From Bacteroidota bacterium (lineage in GTDB: Bacteria; Bacteroidota; Ignavibacteria; Kapaibacteriales; HRBIN21), in NCBI GenBank assembly GCA_030550395.1, contig JAUQPL010000003.1:1-64000 (forward strand): a stretch of DNA of 64,000 bases, written 5' to 3'. Of this stretch, positions 35,035 through 43,430 are shown one piece after another. Under the pieces are notes generated by a model. It saw only the letters and a program-made list of their open reading frames with translations, did no database searches and was not told the DNA's origin. The translations under genes and the position numbers were made by a program. The first letter of the stretch is position 1, and each line of letters starts with the position of its first letter.

Positions 35035-35816
35035 TATTCCAGTTCCAAGACTTGTTTCACTTGCTCTGGGGGAAGTGTTGCGGCAATGCCGCACACCATC
35101 GTGCGCGTTTTCCAAAAAGCACATGTATGCGGTTGTTCGGGACATCCCCAATACCATGCGTTGTTCATCACCGTGTGCCAGATTGTGGAATCCAACCAGA
35201 GGTAACCCTTCTGGAAATCTTCTTCCGGGGCTTCTGCAAAGAGCAACCATCCATTCTGTGTCCGATAGACAAGCAAGGGAAGCCGGTAGCTATTAACCGG
35301 ATGCATAGCAACCCCGACCAGCGGGGCTTCCTCCTCTACGTGAGGAAAAACGAACGAGGAAGGAATTCCATGTTGCTGCAGAAAGGAGCGGACGGCAATG
35401 GTATCGCGCAGGGGTTCAATGGAGAGACGACCGTGCTGCAGGTCGTCCAAGCCTCTGAGAAGAGCGGTCATAAAGCATGGTGGTGAGCTGCGGGGAGGAA
35501 TTGTCAGGTACCATGTAAGGGCAATGCCTGCCAGAGCAGCAGCAATGGCAGCGGGGATCCAGCGGTATTGTCTTATTCTCCGTGATGGGGCAAGGCGACG
35601 CTGAATGGTGGGGAGAAGCTCAGGAGGTATGGGATATTGTAATCGCTGACGCCGTTCCCGCAGTAGCTGGCGGATAGCACGCTCGTGATAGTAGAGCTGC
35701 TGGTATTCCGGTCGCTGTAAGAGATTCTGGAGTTTTTCCTGGACGTCTGGCTCTAAAGGGACACCATCCACGTATGCTGAGAGATATTGCTCCAGGAAGG
35801 AATGTTCAGCATTCAT
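35034..35816 (-). CDS. Anti-sigma factor-like single-pass membrane protein
   Basis: A 260-residue protein with a cytoplasmic N-terminus (about 85 residues, helical, opening HSFLEQYLSAYVDGV), one membrane helix near residues 86-106 and a periplasmic C-terminal domain containing four cysteines. There is no HxxxCxxC zinc motif, so it is not a ZAS-type anti-sigma. The role is inferred from topology and from 4-base overlap with the upstream sigma gene. It is also coupled to the TlpA gene. Confidence 0.7.
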   Translation of the reverse strand: MNAEHSFLEQYLSAYVDGVPLEPDVQEKLQNLLQRPEYQQLYYHERAIRQLLRERRQRLQYPIPPELLPTIQRRLAPSRRIRQYRWIPAAIAAALAGIALTWYLTIPPRSSPPCFMTALLRGLDDLQHGRLSIEPLRDTIAVRSFLQQHGIPSSFVFPHVEEEAPLVGVAMHPVNSYRLPLLVYRTQNGWLLFAEAPEEDFQKGYLWLDSTIWHTVMNNAWYWGCPEQPHTCAFWKTRTMVCGIAATLPPEQVKQVLELE

Positions 35817-36394
35817 GGCTGTGGCGATTCATTAGAGATGTCCCACCCGCGCTGCCGAGCATAGTCGCGTAGGAGTTGCGCTAGCCGCATTCGCGCACGG
35901 TGTAAGCGCGAGCGAACTGTACCGACCGGAATCCCCAACATCCGAGCTACATCTTCATAGGCAAATTCTTCAAGATCACACAAGATGACGATTGTGCGAA
36001 AAGATTCAGGCAATGCGTGGAGTGCCTGCATGATATCGTCGTCCAAGATATTTCGGTAGAAGTCTACCTCAACGGAGGGAGTTGCTGCCTCCAATAGGGT
36101 AGCCGTAGGGGTATCCTCTTCTTCCTGCTCGTGGTAGGGTGCTATGTCCGGCATACGCTGTTGGGCACGATAGTAGTTGATGTAGAGATTGCGCAGGATG
36201 GTAAACAACCACGCCTTGCAGTTCGTTCCCAGTTGGAACTCGTCCCAGTGCTGCCATGCCCGTAGGTAAGTCTCTTGGACCAAGTCCCGGGCGAGCTCGG
36301 GATCGTGGCAGAGGTAGACGGCGAATGAGTACAGTTCCCTCCTATGGGAAAGGGCTTCGCGTTCAAAGTCCCGATAGCGTTTCTCAGGGTGCAC
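35813..36394 (-). CDS. ECF-type RNA polymerase sigma factor
   Basis: Starting at the GTG 17 bases after pepA, the protein has 193 residues. Sigma region 2 is in CHDPELARDLVQETYLRAWQ and LFTILRNLYINYYR; region 4 is in LPESFRTIVILCDLEEFAYE and the HTH IPVGTVRSRLHRARMRL. A longer reading overlaps pepA and adds no family sequence. No good Shine-Dalgarno precedes the GTG, so coupling to pepA translation is possible. Partner is the membrane anti-sigma encoded next. Confidence 0.9.
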   Translation of the reverse strand: MHPEKRYRDFEREALSHRRELYSFAVYLCHDPELARDLVQETYLRAWQHWDEFQLGTNCKAWLFTILRNLYINYYRAQQRMPDIAPYHEQEEEDTPTATLLEAATPSVEVDFYRNILDDDIMQALHALPESFRTIVILCDLEEFAYEDVARMLGIPVGTVRSRLHRARMRLAQLLRDYARQRGWDISNESPQP

Positions 36395-36411
36395 GTTCGT
36401 AGGGAGTCTGG

Positions 36412-37929
36412 TTATTTCTCTTCCGCTTCTGGTGAGAGGGGTTCCCAGGTCCGTAGCACCTCTGTTAGGAGTCGGACTCCGACGCCGGTTCCACCTTTGG
36501 GCATGTAATCGGTCTCCTTTGGAGCAATCGCCGTACCAGCGATATCCAGATGTGCCCACGGGTAGTTGCCGACGAAGTGTTTGAGGAACAGAGCGGCCGT
36601 AATTGCGCCGGCTGGACGTCCACCGGAATTTTTGATGTCGGCAACGTCGCTTTTGATGAGTTCACCGTACTCTTCGTACAACGGAAGTTCCCAGACCCGC
36701 TCGTATGTACGCTCTCCGGCTTGCTTTATGCGCTTCAGCAACTCGCGATGGTTCCCAAAGAGTCCCGTGGTCACATGCCCTAAGGCAACCACGCATGCGC
36801 CGGTGAGCGTGGCTAGATCAATCACTGCTTGGGGTTGGTATCGCTCAGCGTATGCTAAAGCATCTGCTAAGATAAGGCGCCCTTCGGCGTCGGTATTTTC
36901 AATTTCGGCTGTTTTCCCATTGAGGAAGCGTAGGATATCTCCGGGCACCATTGCCGAGCCACTGGGCATGTTGTCGGTTGCTGGGGCCAGCCCCACAACG
37001 TTCACGGGGAGTTTGAGCCGAGCTACGACAGAAAGCGTCCCGATGACGGAGGCAGCCCCGTGCATATCTGCTTTCATTTCGCTCATGTTCGCTGCTGGTT
37101 TGAGGGAAATGCCGCCCGTGTCAAAGGTAATCCCTTTGCCTACCAAGACAATCGGCGGGATTGTTCGGCGAGTTCCCCAGTACTCCATGATGAGGAAAAC
37201 AGGGGGACGGGCACTTCCGCGGTTGACCCCAAGTAAACCTCCCATGCCGAGGCGCTCAATTTGAGCTTTGTTGAGCACCCGGACACTGAAGCCGGCTTGG
37301 GTTCCTATTTGGCGAGCGCGGTCAGCTAATGCTTCAGGATAAATCTCGTTGGGCGGTGCATTGGCTAAGTCGCGGGTTAAGAAGACCCCCTCGCACACGA
37401 TGCGAGCATATTCAACAACGGGATGGAAACGGCGCTGTTCAGTCGGTGTGGAAGCGCAGATGGTAAAGCGCTCCACGAGTCCATTGTCTTGCTCGCGGGT
37501 GATGTACTTGGCGAACCGGTATTGGCTGAGTACACCACCCTCCAGAACGGAGAGGACGAAGTCTTCTGGGGTGATGCTTCCAACCGGAGCGGGAGGAATC
37601 GGAAAGGCGAGGTGGCGGAGCCTCAGCGAAGCTGCACGCTTGGCTGCTGCTGCCGCTGCTCGGCGGATTGTCTCTAACGTCAGCGTGTTTTCTGAGCCAA
37701 GCCCAACGATGAGTATGCGCGGTGCCCGAATAGCCTGGGCGGTGTACAAAAGGGTACTCGTCTTCTCCTTGCCGGTGATGTCTCCAGCATCCAGCGCAGC
37801 CCGGAGAGAGGGAATAATCTCCGCTAGCTCTTGGAGCTTGCCGGGAAGCTGTTCTTGTGTGACAAAGTAGACGACCGCATCTGCTTCGATTTTCTGCCAG
37901 TCTTTCCGACGGAGTTCTACAGCTGGCAT
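36412..37929 (-). CDS. pepA: Leucyl aminopeptidase (M17, PepA family)
   Basis: A 505-residue protein. The catalytic domain carries GKGITFDTGGISLKP, KADMHGAASVIG and the M17 signature NTDAEGRLILADAL, which hold two zinc/manganese ions and the catalytic Lys/Arg. It cleaves N-terminal residues from cytoplasmic peptides. It heads the long leftward block and has a candidate promoter 34 bases upstream. Confidence 0.95.
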   Translation of the reverse strand: MPAVELRRKDWQKIEADAVVYFVTQEQLPGKLQELAEIIPSLRAALDAGDITGKEKTSTLLYTAQAIRAPRILIVGLGSENTLTLETIRRAAAAAAKRAASLRLRHLAFPIPPAPVGSITPEDFVLSVLEGGVLSQYRFAKYITREQDNGLVERFTICASTPTEQRRFHPVVEYARIVCEGVFLTRDLANAPPNEIYPEALADRARQIGTQAGFSVRVLNKAQIERLGMGGLLGVNRGSARPPVFLIMEYWGTRRTIPPIVLVGKGITFDTGGISLKPAANMSEMKADMHGAASVIGTLSVVARLKLPVNVVGLAPATDNMPSGSAMVPGDILRFLNGKTAEIENTDAEGRLILADALAYAERYQPQAVIDLATLTGACVVALGHVTTGLFGNHRELLKRIKQAGERTYERVWELPLYEEYGELIKSDVADIKNSGGRPAGAITAALFLKHFVGNYPWAHLDIAGTAIAPKETDYMPKGGTGVGVRLLTEVLRTWEPLSPEAEEK

Positions 37930-37962
37930 GTCTTCTTTTCCGATGGGACTTGCACCTTTTTA

Positions 37963-37970
37963 CAAAACTA
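37963..37970 (-). promoter_or_regulatory. Candidate -7 element for the pepA operon
   Basis: Minus-strand TAGTTTTG fits TAnnTTTG and ends 34 bases before the pepA start. It stands back to back with the candidate sod promoter. Confidence 0.45.
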
Positions 37971-38013
37971 CGCATACCCTGTGGGTTTTGCTCTCTTGGT
38001 TCCAGCAGTGTGT

Positions 38014-38021
38014 TAAGTTTG
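38014..38021 (+). promoter_or_regulatory. Candidate -7 element for superoxide dismutase
   Basis: TAAGTTTG fits TAnnTTTG, with TTTTG at 37986-37990 as a loosely spaced -33 element (23 bases). It lies 63 bases before the sod ATG. Confidence 0.4.
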
Positions 38022-38084
38022 TGTGGTACTTCTACCCAAAAGCGGTGAGTTTATGCCGTATGATGTGAGCACAGGAGGGGTCAC

Positions 38085-38798
38085 ATGGAACGGCGGGAAT
38101 TTCTTCGCATGTTGGGGTCAGTAGCGGCGGTTGGGACCGTAGCGTGGGGCATTCCTGCTCAGCAGCAGTCACAGGATGCTGGCGAGATCCGTGAGCATAC
38201 GCTGCCGCCTCTACCCTATCCCTATGATGCGCTTGAGCCATACATTGATGCCAAGACAATGGAGCTGCACCATATGCGGCACCATCAGGCGTATGTTGAT
38301 GGACTAAACCGGGCCGAGCGCGAATTAGCCAAAGCCAGGGCAACGGGCGATTTCACGTACGTGGAGTATTGGTCTAAAAAAGCAGCCTTCAACGGTGGAG
38401 GGCATTTTTTGCATACGCTCTTCTGGTCCATTATGGCGCCGCCGGGTAATGGGGGAGGGGGAGAGCCCACGGGACGATTGCGGCAGCTGATAGAGCGAGA
38501 TTTCGGGAGCTTTGAAGCATTTCGACGGCATTTCTCAGCAGCAGCCTTAGCTGTTGAAGGAAGTGGATGGGCACTCCTTCATTATCGCCCCGCCGATGGT
38601 CGCCTCCTTATCCTGCAGGTGGAAAATCAGCATAAGCTAACCCCCTGGGGAGCCGTTCCCATCATGGGTATTGACGTCTGGGAGCATGCCTATTACCTCA
38701 AGTACCAGAACCGCCGCAAAGACTACATTGAGGCGTGGTGGAATGTGGTCAATTGGGCACAGGTGGAGAAGAACCTCCTTGCCCTTCTGGAGCGATAG
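38085..38798 (+). CDS. Tat-exported Fe/Mn superoxide dismutase
   Basis: A 237-residue protein. A twin-arginine signal (ERREFLRMLGSVAAVGTVAW) precedes a complete Fe/Mn-SOD domain: MELHHMRHHQAYV (ligand H62), GGGHFLHTLFW (H110) and GIDVWEHAYYLKY (D197, H201). It dismutes superoxide in the periplasm after folded export with its metal. Metal choice cannot be read reliably. RBS AGGAGGGG lies 6 bases upstream. A sugar nucleotidyltransferase starts 8 bases after the stop. Confidence 0.92.
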   Translation: MERREFLRMLGSVAAVGTVAWGIPAQQQSQDAGEIREHTLPPLPYPYDALEPYIDAKTMELHHMRHHQAYVDGLNRAERELAKARATGDFTYVEYWSKKAAFNGGGHFLHTLFWSIMAPPGNGGGGEPTGRLRQLIERDFGSFEAFRRHFSAAALAVEGSGWALLHYRPADGRLLILQVENQHKLTPWGAVPIMGIDVWEHAYYLKYQNRRKDYIEAWWNVVNWAQVEKNLLALLER

Positions 38799-38806
38799 AG
38801 CGCTCG

Positions 38807-39526
38807 ATGGATGCGGTGATTTTAGCCGGTGGATTAGGAGAGCGGTTGCGCCCGCTGACGAAAATTATCCCGAAACCACTTCTCCCCGTTGGAGAACGCT
38901 CCGTGCTGGAAATTACCCTGCTGGCTCTCAAGCGGAGCGGTGTTCGCCGTGTCTTTGTGGCCCTCAACTATCAATCGGAGCTATTTAAGGCGTTCTTAGG
39001 GGATGGGAGCCGATGGGGGCTTTCGATAGAGTGTGCCGTGGAGGATACCCCGTTGGGGACGGCGGGACCACTGCTGCTCTTTGCTGAGCGACTCCGCCGC
39101 CCGTTTTTGGTCATCAACGGCGATATCTTGACAAACCTTAACTTCCGCACGCTCCTCCAGTATCACCGCCGGCAGAAGGCAATACTGACCATTGTAACAA
39201 AACAAATCGTGCTCCCTCTCCGCTATGGGGTTGTTATTGCCCATGGAGGATACGTGCAGAAGGTGGAGGAAAAGCCCAATATTGCTGCCGAAGTAGTGGC
39301 GGGAATTTATGCCTGTAACTCTGAGGTGCTCCGCTATATCCCACCGCGGACCCATTACACGATGCCTGAGCTTATCCAATGCCTTCTAAGGGTGGGTAAA
39401 CCGGTTGCTCAGTTCCCGCTCCATGACTACTGGCTGGACATTGGACAGATGGAGGATTACGAACGTGCCCAGCAGCTCTATGCCCAAGGGGTCTTCAACC
39501 AAGTCTTAGCCGACGATGTCTCGTGA
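38807..39526 (+). CDS. Sugar-phosphate nucleotidyltransferase
   Basis: From the ATG at 38807, 239 residues: LAGGLGERLRPLT and PKPLLPVGERSVLE are the NTP-binding opening, DTPLGTAGPLLLF and INGDILTNLNF the sugar and Mg sites, and DIGQMEDYERAQ the C-terminal block. It makes an NDP-sugar (glucose, mannose or heptose 1-phosphate are possible). The following methyltransferase and epimerase suggest a surface polysaccharide. It overlaps the next gene by 11 bases. Confidence 0.88.
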   Translation: MDAVILAGGLGERLRPLTKIIPKPLLPVGERSVLEITLLALKRSGVRRVFVALNYQSELFKAFLGDGSRWGLSIECAVEDTPLGTAGPLLLFAERLRRPFLVINGDILTNLNFRTLLQYHRRQKAILTIVTKQIVLPLRYGVVIAHGGYVQKVEEKPNIAAEVVAGIYACNSEVLRYIPPRTHYTMPELIQCLLRVGKPVAQFPLHDYWLDIGQMEDYERAQQLYAQGVFNQVLADDVS

Positions 39527-40169
39527 ACAGAACTTCCAGCGCCCTTGGTATCCGACGGCGTTGGAATTGTTCCGGTGGGCAGCCCAAGGGCGTCGTTGCC
39601 GTGTTGTGGATATCGGTGGCGGAGCTGCTGAGATGGCGCTTCTGCTGCGCCGGGAGGGACATGAGGTGGAATTCGTAGACATTGACCCTGATAACGTTGC
39701 CCGTGCTCGGGCTTTGGGGTTTCCGGCCTATCAACATGATTGTAATGAGCCACTGACGCAGCTGTTCGAGCCGGAATGCTTTGATGCTGCGCTGCTTTTG
39801 GAGGTGATTGAGCATGTTTTCCGAACGCAAGTGCTCCTGCAAAGTTTATGGCGGTGCCTACGTCCGGGTGGTTTTCTGGTGCTGACCACTCCCAACGTGG
39901 CGCATATCCGTTGGCGTCTTCGAGCATTGTTAGGACATCCCCCGCGGGGGGAGGGATACCATGTGCGCTTCTTTACGTATAGGCTGCTCTGTGAGGAGCT
40001 TTCCCGGGCTAGATTTCAGGTTGTCCGTGAAGCTCATGCCACATCAACGTTGGGAATCAACGCTGTGCGGGTATGGCTTAGGAAGCCCCCGATACGACTC
40101 CCGCTGCCGAGGGGACTACGGGGACTCCTTGTGCGGAATTTTGCGCTAGTTGCGCGTAAGCACTGCTGA
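39516..40169 (+). CDS. SAM-dependent methyltransferase (class I)
   Basis: A 217-residue protein with motif I VVDIGGGAAEMALLL, acidic VEFVDID for the ribose of SAM, and motif IV-like ALLLEVIEHVF followed by LRPGGFLVLTTPN. The pattern is that of methionine-biosynthesis-W/UbiE-like glycan methyltransferases, acceptor unknown. It is set between a nucleotidyltransferase and an epimerase, so a sugar or lipid-linked sugar is likely. Confidence 0.85.
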   Translation: MSREQNFQRPWYPTALELFRWAAQGRRCRVVDIGGGAAEMALLLRREGHEVEFVDIDPDNVARARALGFPAYQHDCNEPLTQLFEPECFDAALLLEVIEHVFRTQVLLQSLWRCLRPGGFLVLTTPNVAHIRWRLRALLGHPPRGEGYHVRFFTYRLLCEELSRARFQVVREAHATSTLGINAVRVWLRKPPIRLPLPRGLRGLLVRNFALVARKHC

Positions 40170-40174
40170 CACCT

Positions 40175-41122
40175 ATGGAGTGGAGGGCATTTTACCGGGG
40201 GCGCTCTGTGGTGGTATTGGGGGGGGCTGGGTTTCTGGGAAGCCATCTTGTAGAGCACCTTGTGGGGCTCGGGGCGCAGGTAACCGTTGTTGACGCCTTG
40301 GTACCCGGTAGTGGCGGACGCCTGGAGCATTTGAGGGCTGTTGCTTCTCGAATCCATCTTGTCTTGGATAACTACGGACAGACCCATGCCTGGATTCCGA
40401 GACTGGAAGAAGGAAGTGTGATTTTCCACTGTGCCGCTCTCAACACCCATCGGTGGTGTAACGAGCATCCCCACCACGACGCTCTGTGGAATTATCTGCC
40501 AAATTGTGTTCTTGCGGAACACCTGTGGCATCTTCCTTTCCCCGTACGGCTGCTTTATGCCAGTACGCGGACGGTGTACGCCCCGAGGAAAGCATTGCAG
40601 ATTACGGAACGCCATCCGCCGGGGCCATCCGACGTATATAGCTTCCATGCGTGGGCTAGTGAGCAGATCCTGCTCCGCTGTTGTGAGCGTGGTCATACTA
40701 TCGCCGTACTCCGGCTGCCACACTTGTATGGGCCTCGTCAGCGCTTGGTGGGGGTGGAGATTGGATTCCTCGGCGAGATGTTGCGGGCAGCTCTCCAGGG
40801 AGAACCTTACGAGCTCTTTGCTCGCGGAGAGGTTTTTCGTGATGTGCTCTATGTGGCCGATGCTGTAGAAATACTTCTGCGCTTAGGCGCCCACGCTGTA
40901 AGCGGTGTGTTCAATGTTCCCGGCATCTATGCCTCAGCCCGTGAGATTGGGCAACTTCTGGAGGAGCTGCTCGGATGGAGGGATTATCAGCTTGTCGATG
41001 TTCCGGCTACGTCTTTCCCACCCCTTTCGGGGAAGCGATTAGAGGAGGTGATTGGGTGTCTACCTAGAACTCCCTTGCGTGAAGGGCTGCGAGAAACTCT
41101 TCAAGCTCTGCGGCAGCAATAG
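40175..41122 (+). CDS. NAD-dependent epimerase/dehydratase-like SDR with substituted catalytic lysine
   Basis: A 315-residue extended SDR. The NAD site VVVLGGAGFLGSHLVEHL is intact, YASTRTVYA supplies the serine/threonine region and HLYGPRQRL the substrate loop. The catalytic YxxxK reads Y155-S-F-H-A159: alanine replaces lysine while the downstream Glu (SEQ) keeps its register. The protein may be inactive, use another base, or bind rather than convert an NDP-sugar. It belongs to the nucleotidyltransferase-methyltransferase set. Confidence 0.8.
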   Translation: MEWRAFYRGRSVVVLGGAGFLGSHLVEHLVGLGAQVTVVDALVPGSGGRLEHLRAVASRIHLVLDNYGQTHAWIPRLEEGSVIFHCAALNTHRWCNEHPHHDALWNYLPNCVLAEHLWHLPFPVRLLYASTRTVYAPRKALQITERHPPGPSDVYSFHAWASEQILLRCCERGHTIAVLRLPHLYGPRQRLVGVEIGFLGEMLRAALQGEPYELFARGEVFRDVLYVADAVEILLRLGAHAVSGVFNVPGIYASAREIGQLLEELLGWRDYQLVDVPATSFPPLSGKRLEEVIGCLPRTPLREGLRETLQALRQQ

Positions 41123-41167
41123 GATATATTTGTACCCGTGGACGTGGGCTTAGTCTGTTTGGAAACC

Positions 41168-42331
41168 ATGGCGTTTGAAGGGGTGGATTACTACCGGTTA
41201 GACGAGCTTTTGACCGAGGAGCAGAAATTGGTCCGCCAGACGGTGCGTGAATTTGTAGAAGCGGAGGTTATCCCCATCATTGAACGGCATTATCGGGAAG
41301 GGACTTTCCCGATGCACTTGGTGCCGAAAATGGCGGAATTGGGCCTCCTCGGGATGACGTTGCCGCCGGAATATGGAGGGGCTGGCGCCGACAACATTAG
41401 CTATGGGTTGGTCATGCAGGAATTGGAGCGTGGTGATTCAGCAATACGCTCCTTTGTCTCCGTTCAGAGCGCGTTGGTGATGTACCCCATTTACACCTAC
41501 GGTACCGAGGAGCAGAAGCGCAAATGGTTACCCAAGTTGGCACGGGGAGAAGCAATCGGCTGTTTTGGTCTGACGGAGCCCGACCATGGCTCTAATCCAG
41601 CGGGGATGGTTACCACAGCCCGCCGAGTGCCGGGAGGCTTTGTCCTTAATGGAGCGAAGATGTGGATTACAAATGGCTCGATTGCCGACGTGGCCGTTGT
41701 ATGGGCAAAGTTGGAGGGCGAAGTCCATGGCTTTCTGGTAGAGCGCGGAACGCCTGGCTTTACGACGGTAGAGATGAAGAACAAGCACTCGCTGCGGGCA
41801 TCGGTGACTTCGGAGCTTATTTTCCAGGACTGCGAGATACCCGAGGAAAATATGCTACAGGTGCGGGGGCTCAAAGGACCTTTGAGCTGTTTGACTCAAG
41901 CCCGCTATGGCATTGCCTGGGGGGCTGTCGGTTCGGCAATGGCCACCTTTGAAGTGGCATTGAACTATGCCAAAACCCGCCTTCAGTTCGGTCGCCCCAT
42001 TGCGAGCTTCCAGCTCATTCAGGACAAGCTAGTTTGGATGCTCACAGAGATTACCAAGGCGCAGTTGCTCTGTTTCCGTCTTGGTCAGCTGAAGGATGCT
42101 GGGACAATGACGTTCCAGCAGGTTTCTCTGGCGAAGCGGAATAATGTAGACATTGCGCTTACGGTTGCCCGCATGGCGCGGGAAATCTTAGGGGCAAATG
42201 GCATTCTGGATGAGTATCCCGTCATGCGTCACATGGCGAATTTGGAGTCAGTCAAGACCTACGAGGGCACTCACGAAATCCATACGCTCATCATTGGGGC
42301 CGATATTACCGGCTTTCCGGCCTTTACCTAA
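41168..42331 (+). CDS. Acyl-CoA dehydrogenase, glutaryl-CoA dehydrogenase-like
   Basis: From the ATG at 41168, 387 residues. GCFGLTEPDHGSNPAGM, NGAKMWITNG, ARYGIAWGAVGSAM, FGRPIASFQLIQDKL and the C-terminal NLESVKTYEGTHEIHTLI follow glutaryl-CoA dehydrogenase closely; the catalytic Glu lies in TYEGTHEIH. It oxidises acyl-CoA and passes electrons to ETF, whose genes are at 10922-12704. Whether the substrate is glutaryl-CoA is an inference. Its stop overlaps the convergent SRAP gene by 4 bases. Confidence 0.88.
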   Translation: MAFEGVDYYRLDELLTEEQKLVRQTVREFVEAEVIPIIERHYREGTFPMHLVPKMAELGLLGMTLPPEYGGAGADNISYGLVMQELERGDSAIRSFVSVQSALVMYPIYTYGTEEQKRKWLPKLARGEAIGCFGLTEPDHGSNPAGMVTTARRVPGGFVLNGAKMWITNGSIADVAVVWAKLEGEVHGFLVERGTPGFTTVEMKNKHSLRASVTSELIFQDCEIPEENMLQVRGLKGPLSCLTQARYGIAWGAVGSAMATFEVALNYAKTRLQFGRPIASFQLIQDKLVWMLTEITKAQLLCFRLGQLKDAGTMTFQQVSLAKRNNVDIALTVARMAREILGANGILDEYPVMRHMANLESVKTYEGTHEIHTLIIGADITGFPAFT

Positions 42332-43002
42332 GGAAGGGGTGGGATTTCTTCGGGGGTCAGTACGGAGGCATCGTCATAGCGGGGATTGTTCAATCGACGG
42401 GATGCAGGGGTGCAGACCATTGCTTCGGCAGGATATGGGCGTAAGCAGAGCAGTACGTCAGCAAGGGGGGCGTTTATGTCAAGCCACAGGGATTCCGACT
42501 CTCGGGATAAGAGGGCAGGCATGCGGTCATGGATGCGAGCCACCAGAGCATTGGCGGGAACGGTGATAATGGCAAAGCTTTGCAATATTTCGCCCGTTGT
42601 CGGGTTGTACCATTCATCCCACAAAGCTGCCATGCTGAAGAGAGCTTCATCGCGGAGGGAAAAGCGGAAGGGGAATCGTCCGTTGGGATGCTTGAGCCAT
42701 TCGTAGAAGCCGGTGGCAGGTACCAGACACCGCCGGTGACGCAGGAGGTGTCGGAAGCTCGGGCGTTCGTGGACTGTTTCCGCTCGGGCGTTGATGATGC
42801 GTCCGCCGAAATCTTCCGTTGCCCATGAGGGAGTCAATCCCCACCGGAGCAGAGCGATTCGATTTTCATTCTCCTCCCGCCGGACGACGGGTAACATTTG
42901 AAGAGGAGCGGCGTTGTAGCGCTCTACCCCGGCGGACTCCCGCACTTGGAAACGTCGGCGCAGTTCTTCCCCTGAGCTAACAATCATGTAACGCCCACAC
43001 AT
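42328..43002 (-). CDS. SRAP/HMCES-family abasic-site processing protein
   Basis: The start MCGRYMIV (catalytic C2 after Met removal) fixes the 224-residue reading. NARAETVHERPSFRHLL, RRCLVPATGFYEW (catalytic Glu) and IHDRMPALL (catalytic His) are the SRAP blocks. Members form a thiazolidine cross-link with abasic sites in single-stranded DNA, protecting forks. It is monocistronic; 170 bases upstream lead to a small membrane protein gene. Confidence 0.93.
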   Translation of the reverse strand: MCGRYMIVSSGEELRRRFQVRESAGVERYNAAPLQMLPVVRREENENRIALLRWGLTPSWATEDFGGRIINARAETVHERPSFRHLLRHRRCLVPATGFYEWLKHPNGRFPFRFSLRDEALFSMAALWDEWYNPTTGEILQSFAIITVPANALVARIHDRMPALLSRESESLWLDINAPLADVLLCLRPYPAEAMVCTPASRRLNNPRYDDASVLTPEEIPPLP

Positions 43003-43172
43003 CGTGTACCCCTGAGTGCCATCGGTGAAGACGAAGAGGGGCGAAACCATGTGGGAGATTCTTCGTCGGTTGTGGACATTGGAGGACATGGGATTCAAGA
43101 TGCAACGGAATGCTCCGAACTTCAGTAGAAAGGTCAGGTGCGGTATGTTTGCAAAAGTGCTAAGGAGCTGGG

Positions 43173-43313
43173 ATGAAGCGGTGGTATACTCCGGAGGTGG
43201 CCCGGCGACATCCCCACCACCGTCAGCGCTGGTTGTACTTTGTGCTCTTCCTCGTTGTGGCGTGCCTTGTTGCGCTGGCGACTATGGAAGTCCTATCGAG
43301 CCTCTCGCTGTAA
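43173..43313 (+). CDS. Small single-helix membrane protein (46 aa)
   Basis: A short ORF with a strong ribosome binding site (AAGGAG, 5 bases before the ATG). The peptide is positively charged and His-rich at the start (ARRHPHHRQR), then has one hydrophobic helix (LYFVLFLVVACLVALATM) and ends SLSL before TAA. The positive-inside rule predicts a cytoplasmic N-terminus. No family recognised. It is followed by the promoter of the beta-barrel gene, so it is its own unit or shares one with nothing downstream. Confidence 0.6.
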   Translation: MKRWYTPEVARRHPHHRQRWLYFVLFLVVACLVALATMEVLSSLSL

Positions 43314-43337
43314 GCATATGGTAAACGATGCGTGTGC

Positions 43338-43368
43338 TTGTCTTTGGGGGCTTGTTGCTGTATATTTG
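43338..43368 (+). promoter_or_regulatory. Bacteroidota-type promoter of the beta-barrel gene
   Basis: TTG (43338-43340) and TATATTTG (43361-43368) are separated by 20 bases, the spacing expected for -33/-7 elements of Bacteroidota sigma-A promoters. The start codon is 63 bases downstream. This is the best promoter in the window. Confidence 0.65.
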
Positions 43369-43430
43369 CAACGGACAAGCGGTGCAGGGGTGCACCGCGG
43401 GGTATGTCGAACCAGTTTGAGGAAGTTGCG

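Noticed and set aside
35034-35250. Longer start of the TlpA gene through the anti-sigma gene
   Set aside because: The extension has no similarity and the TAATG overlap gives a natural coupled start.
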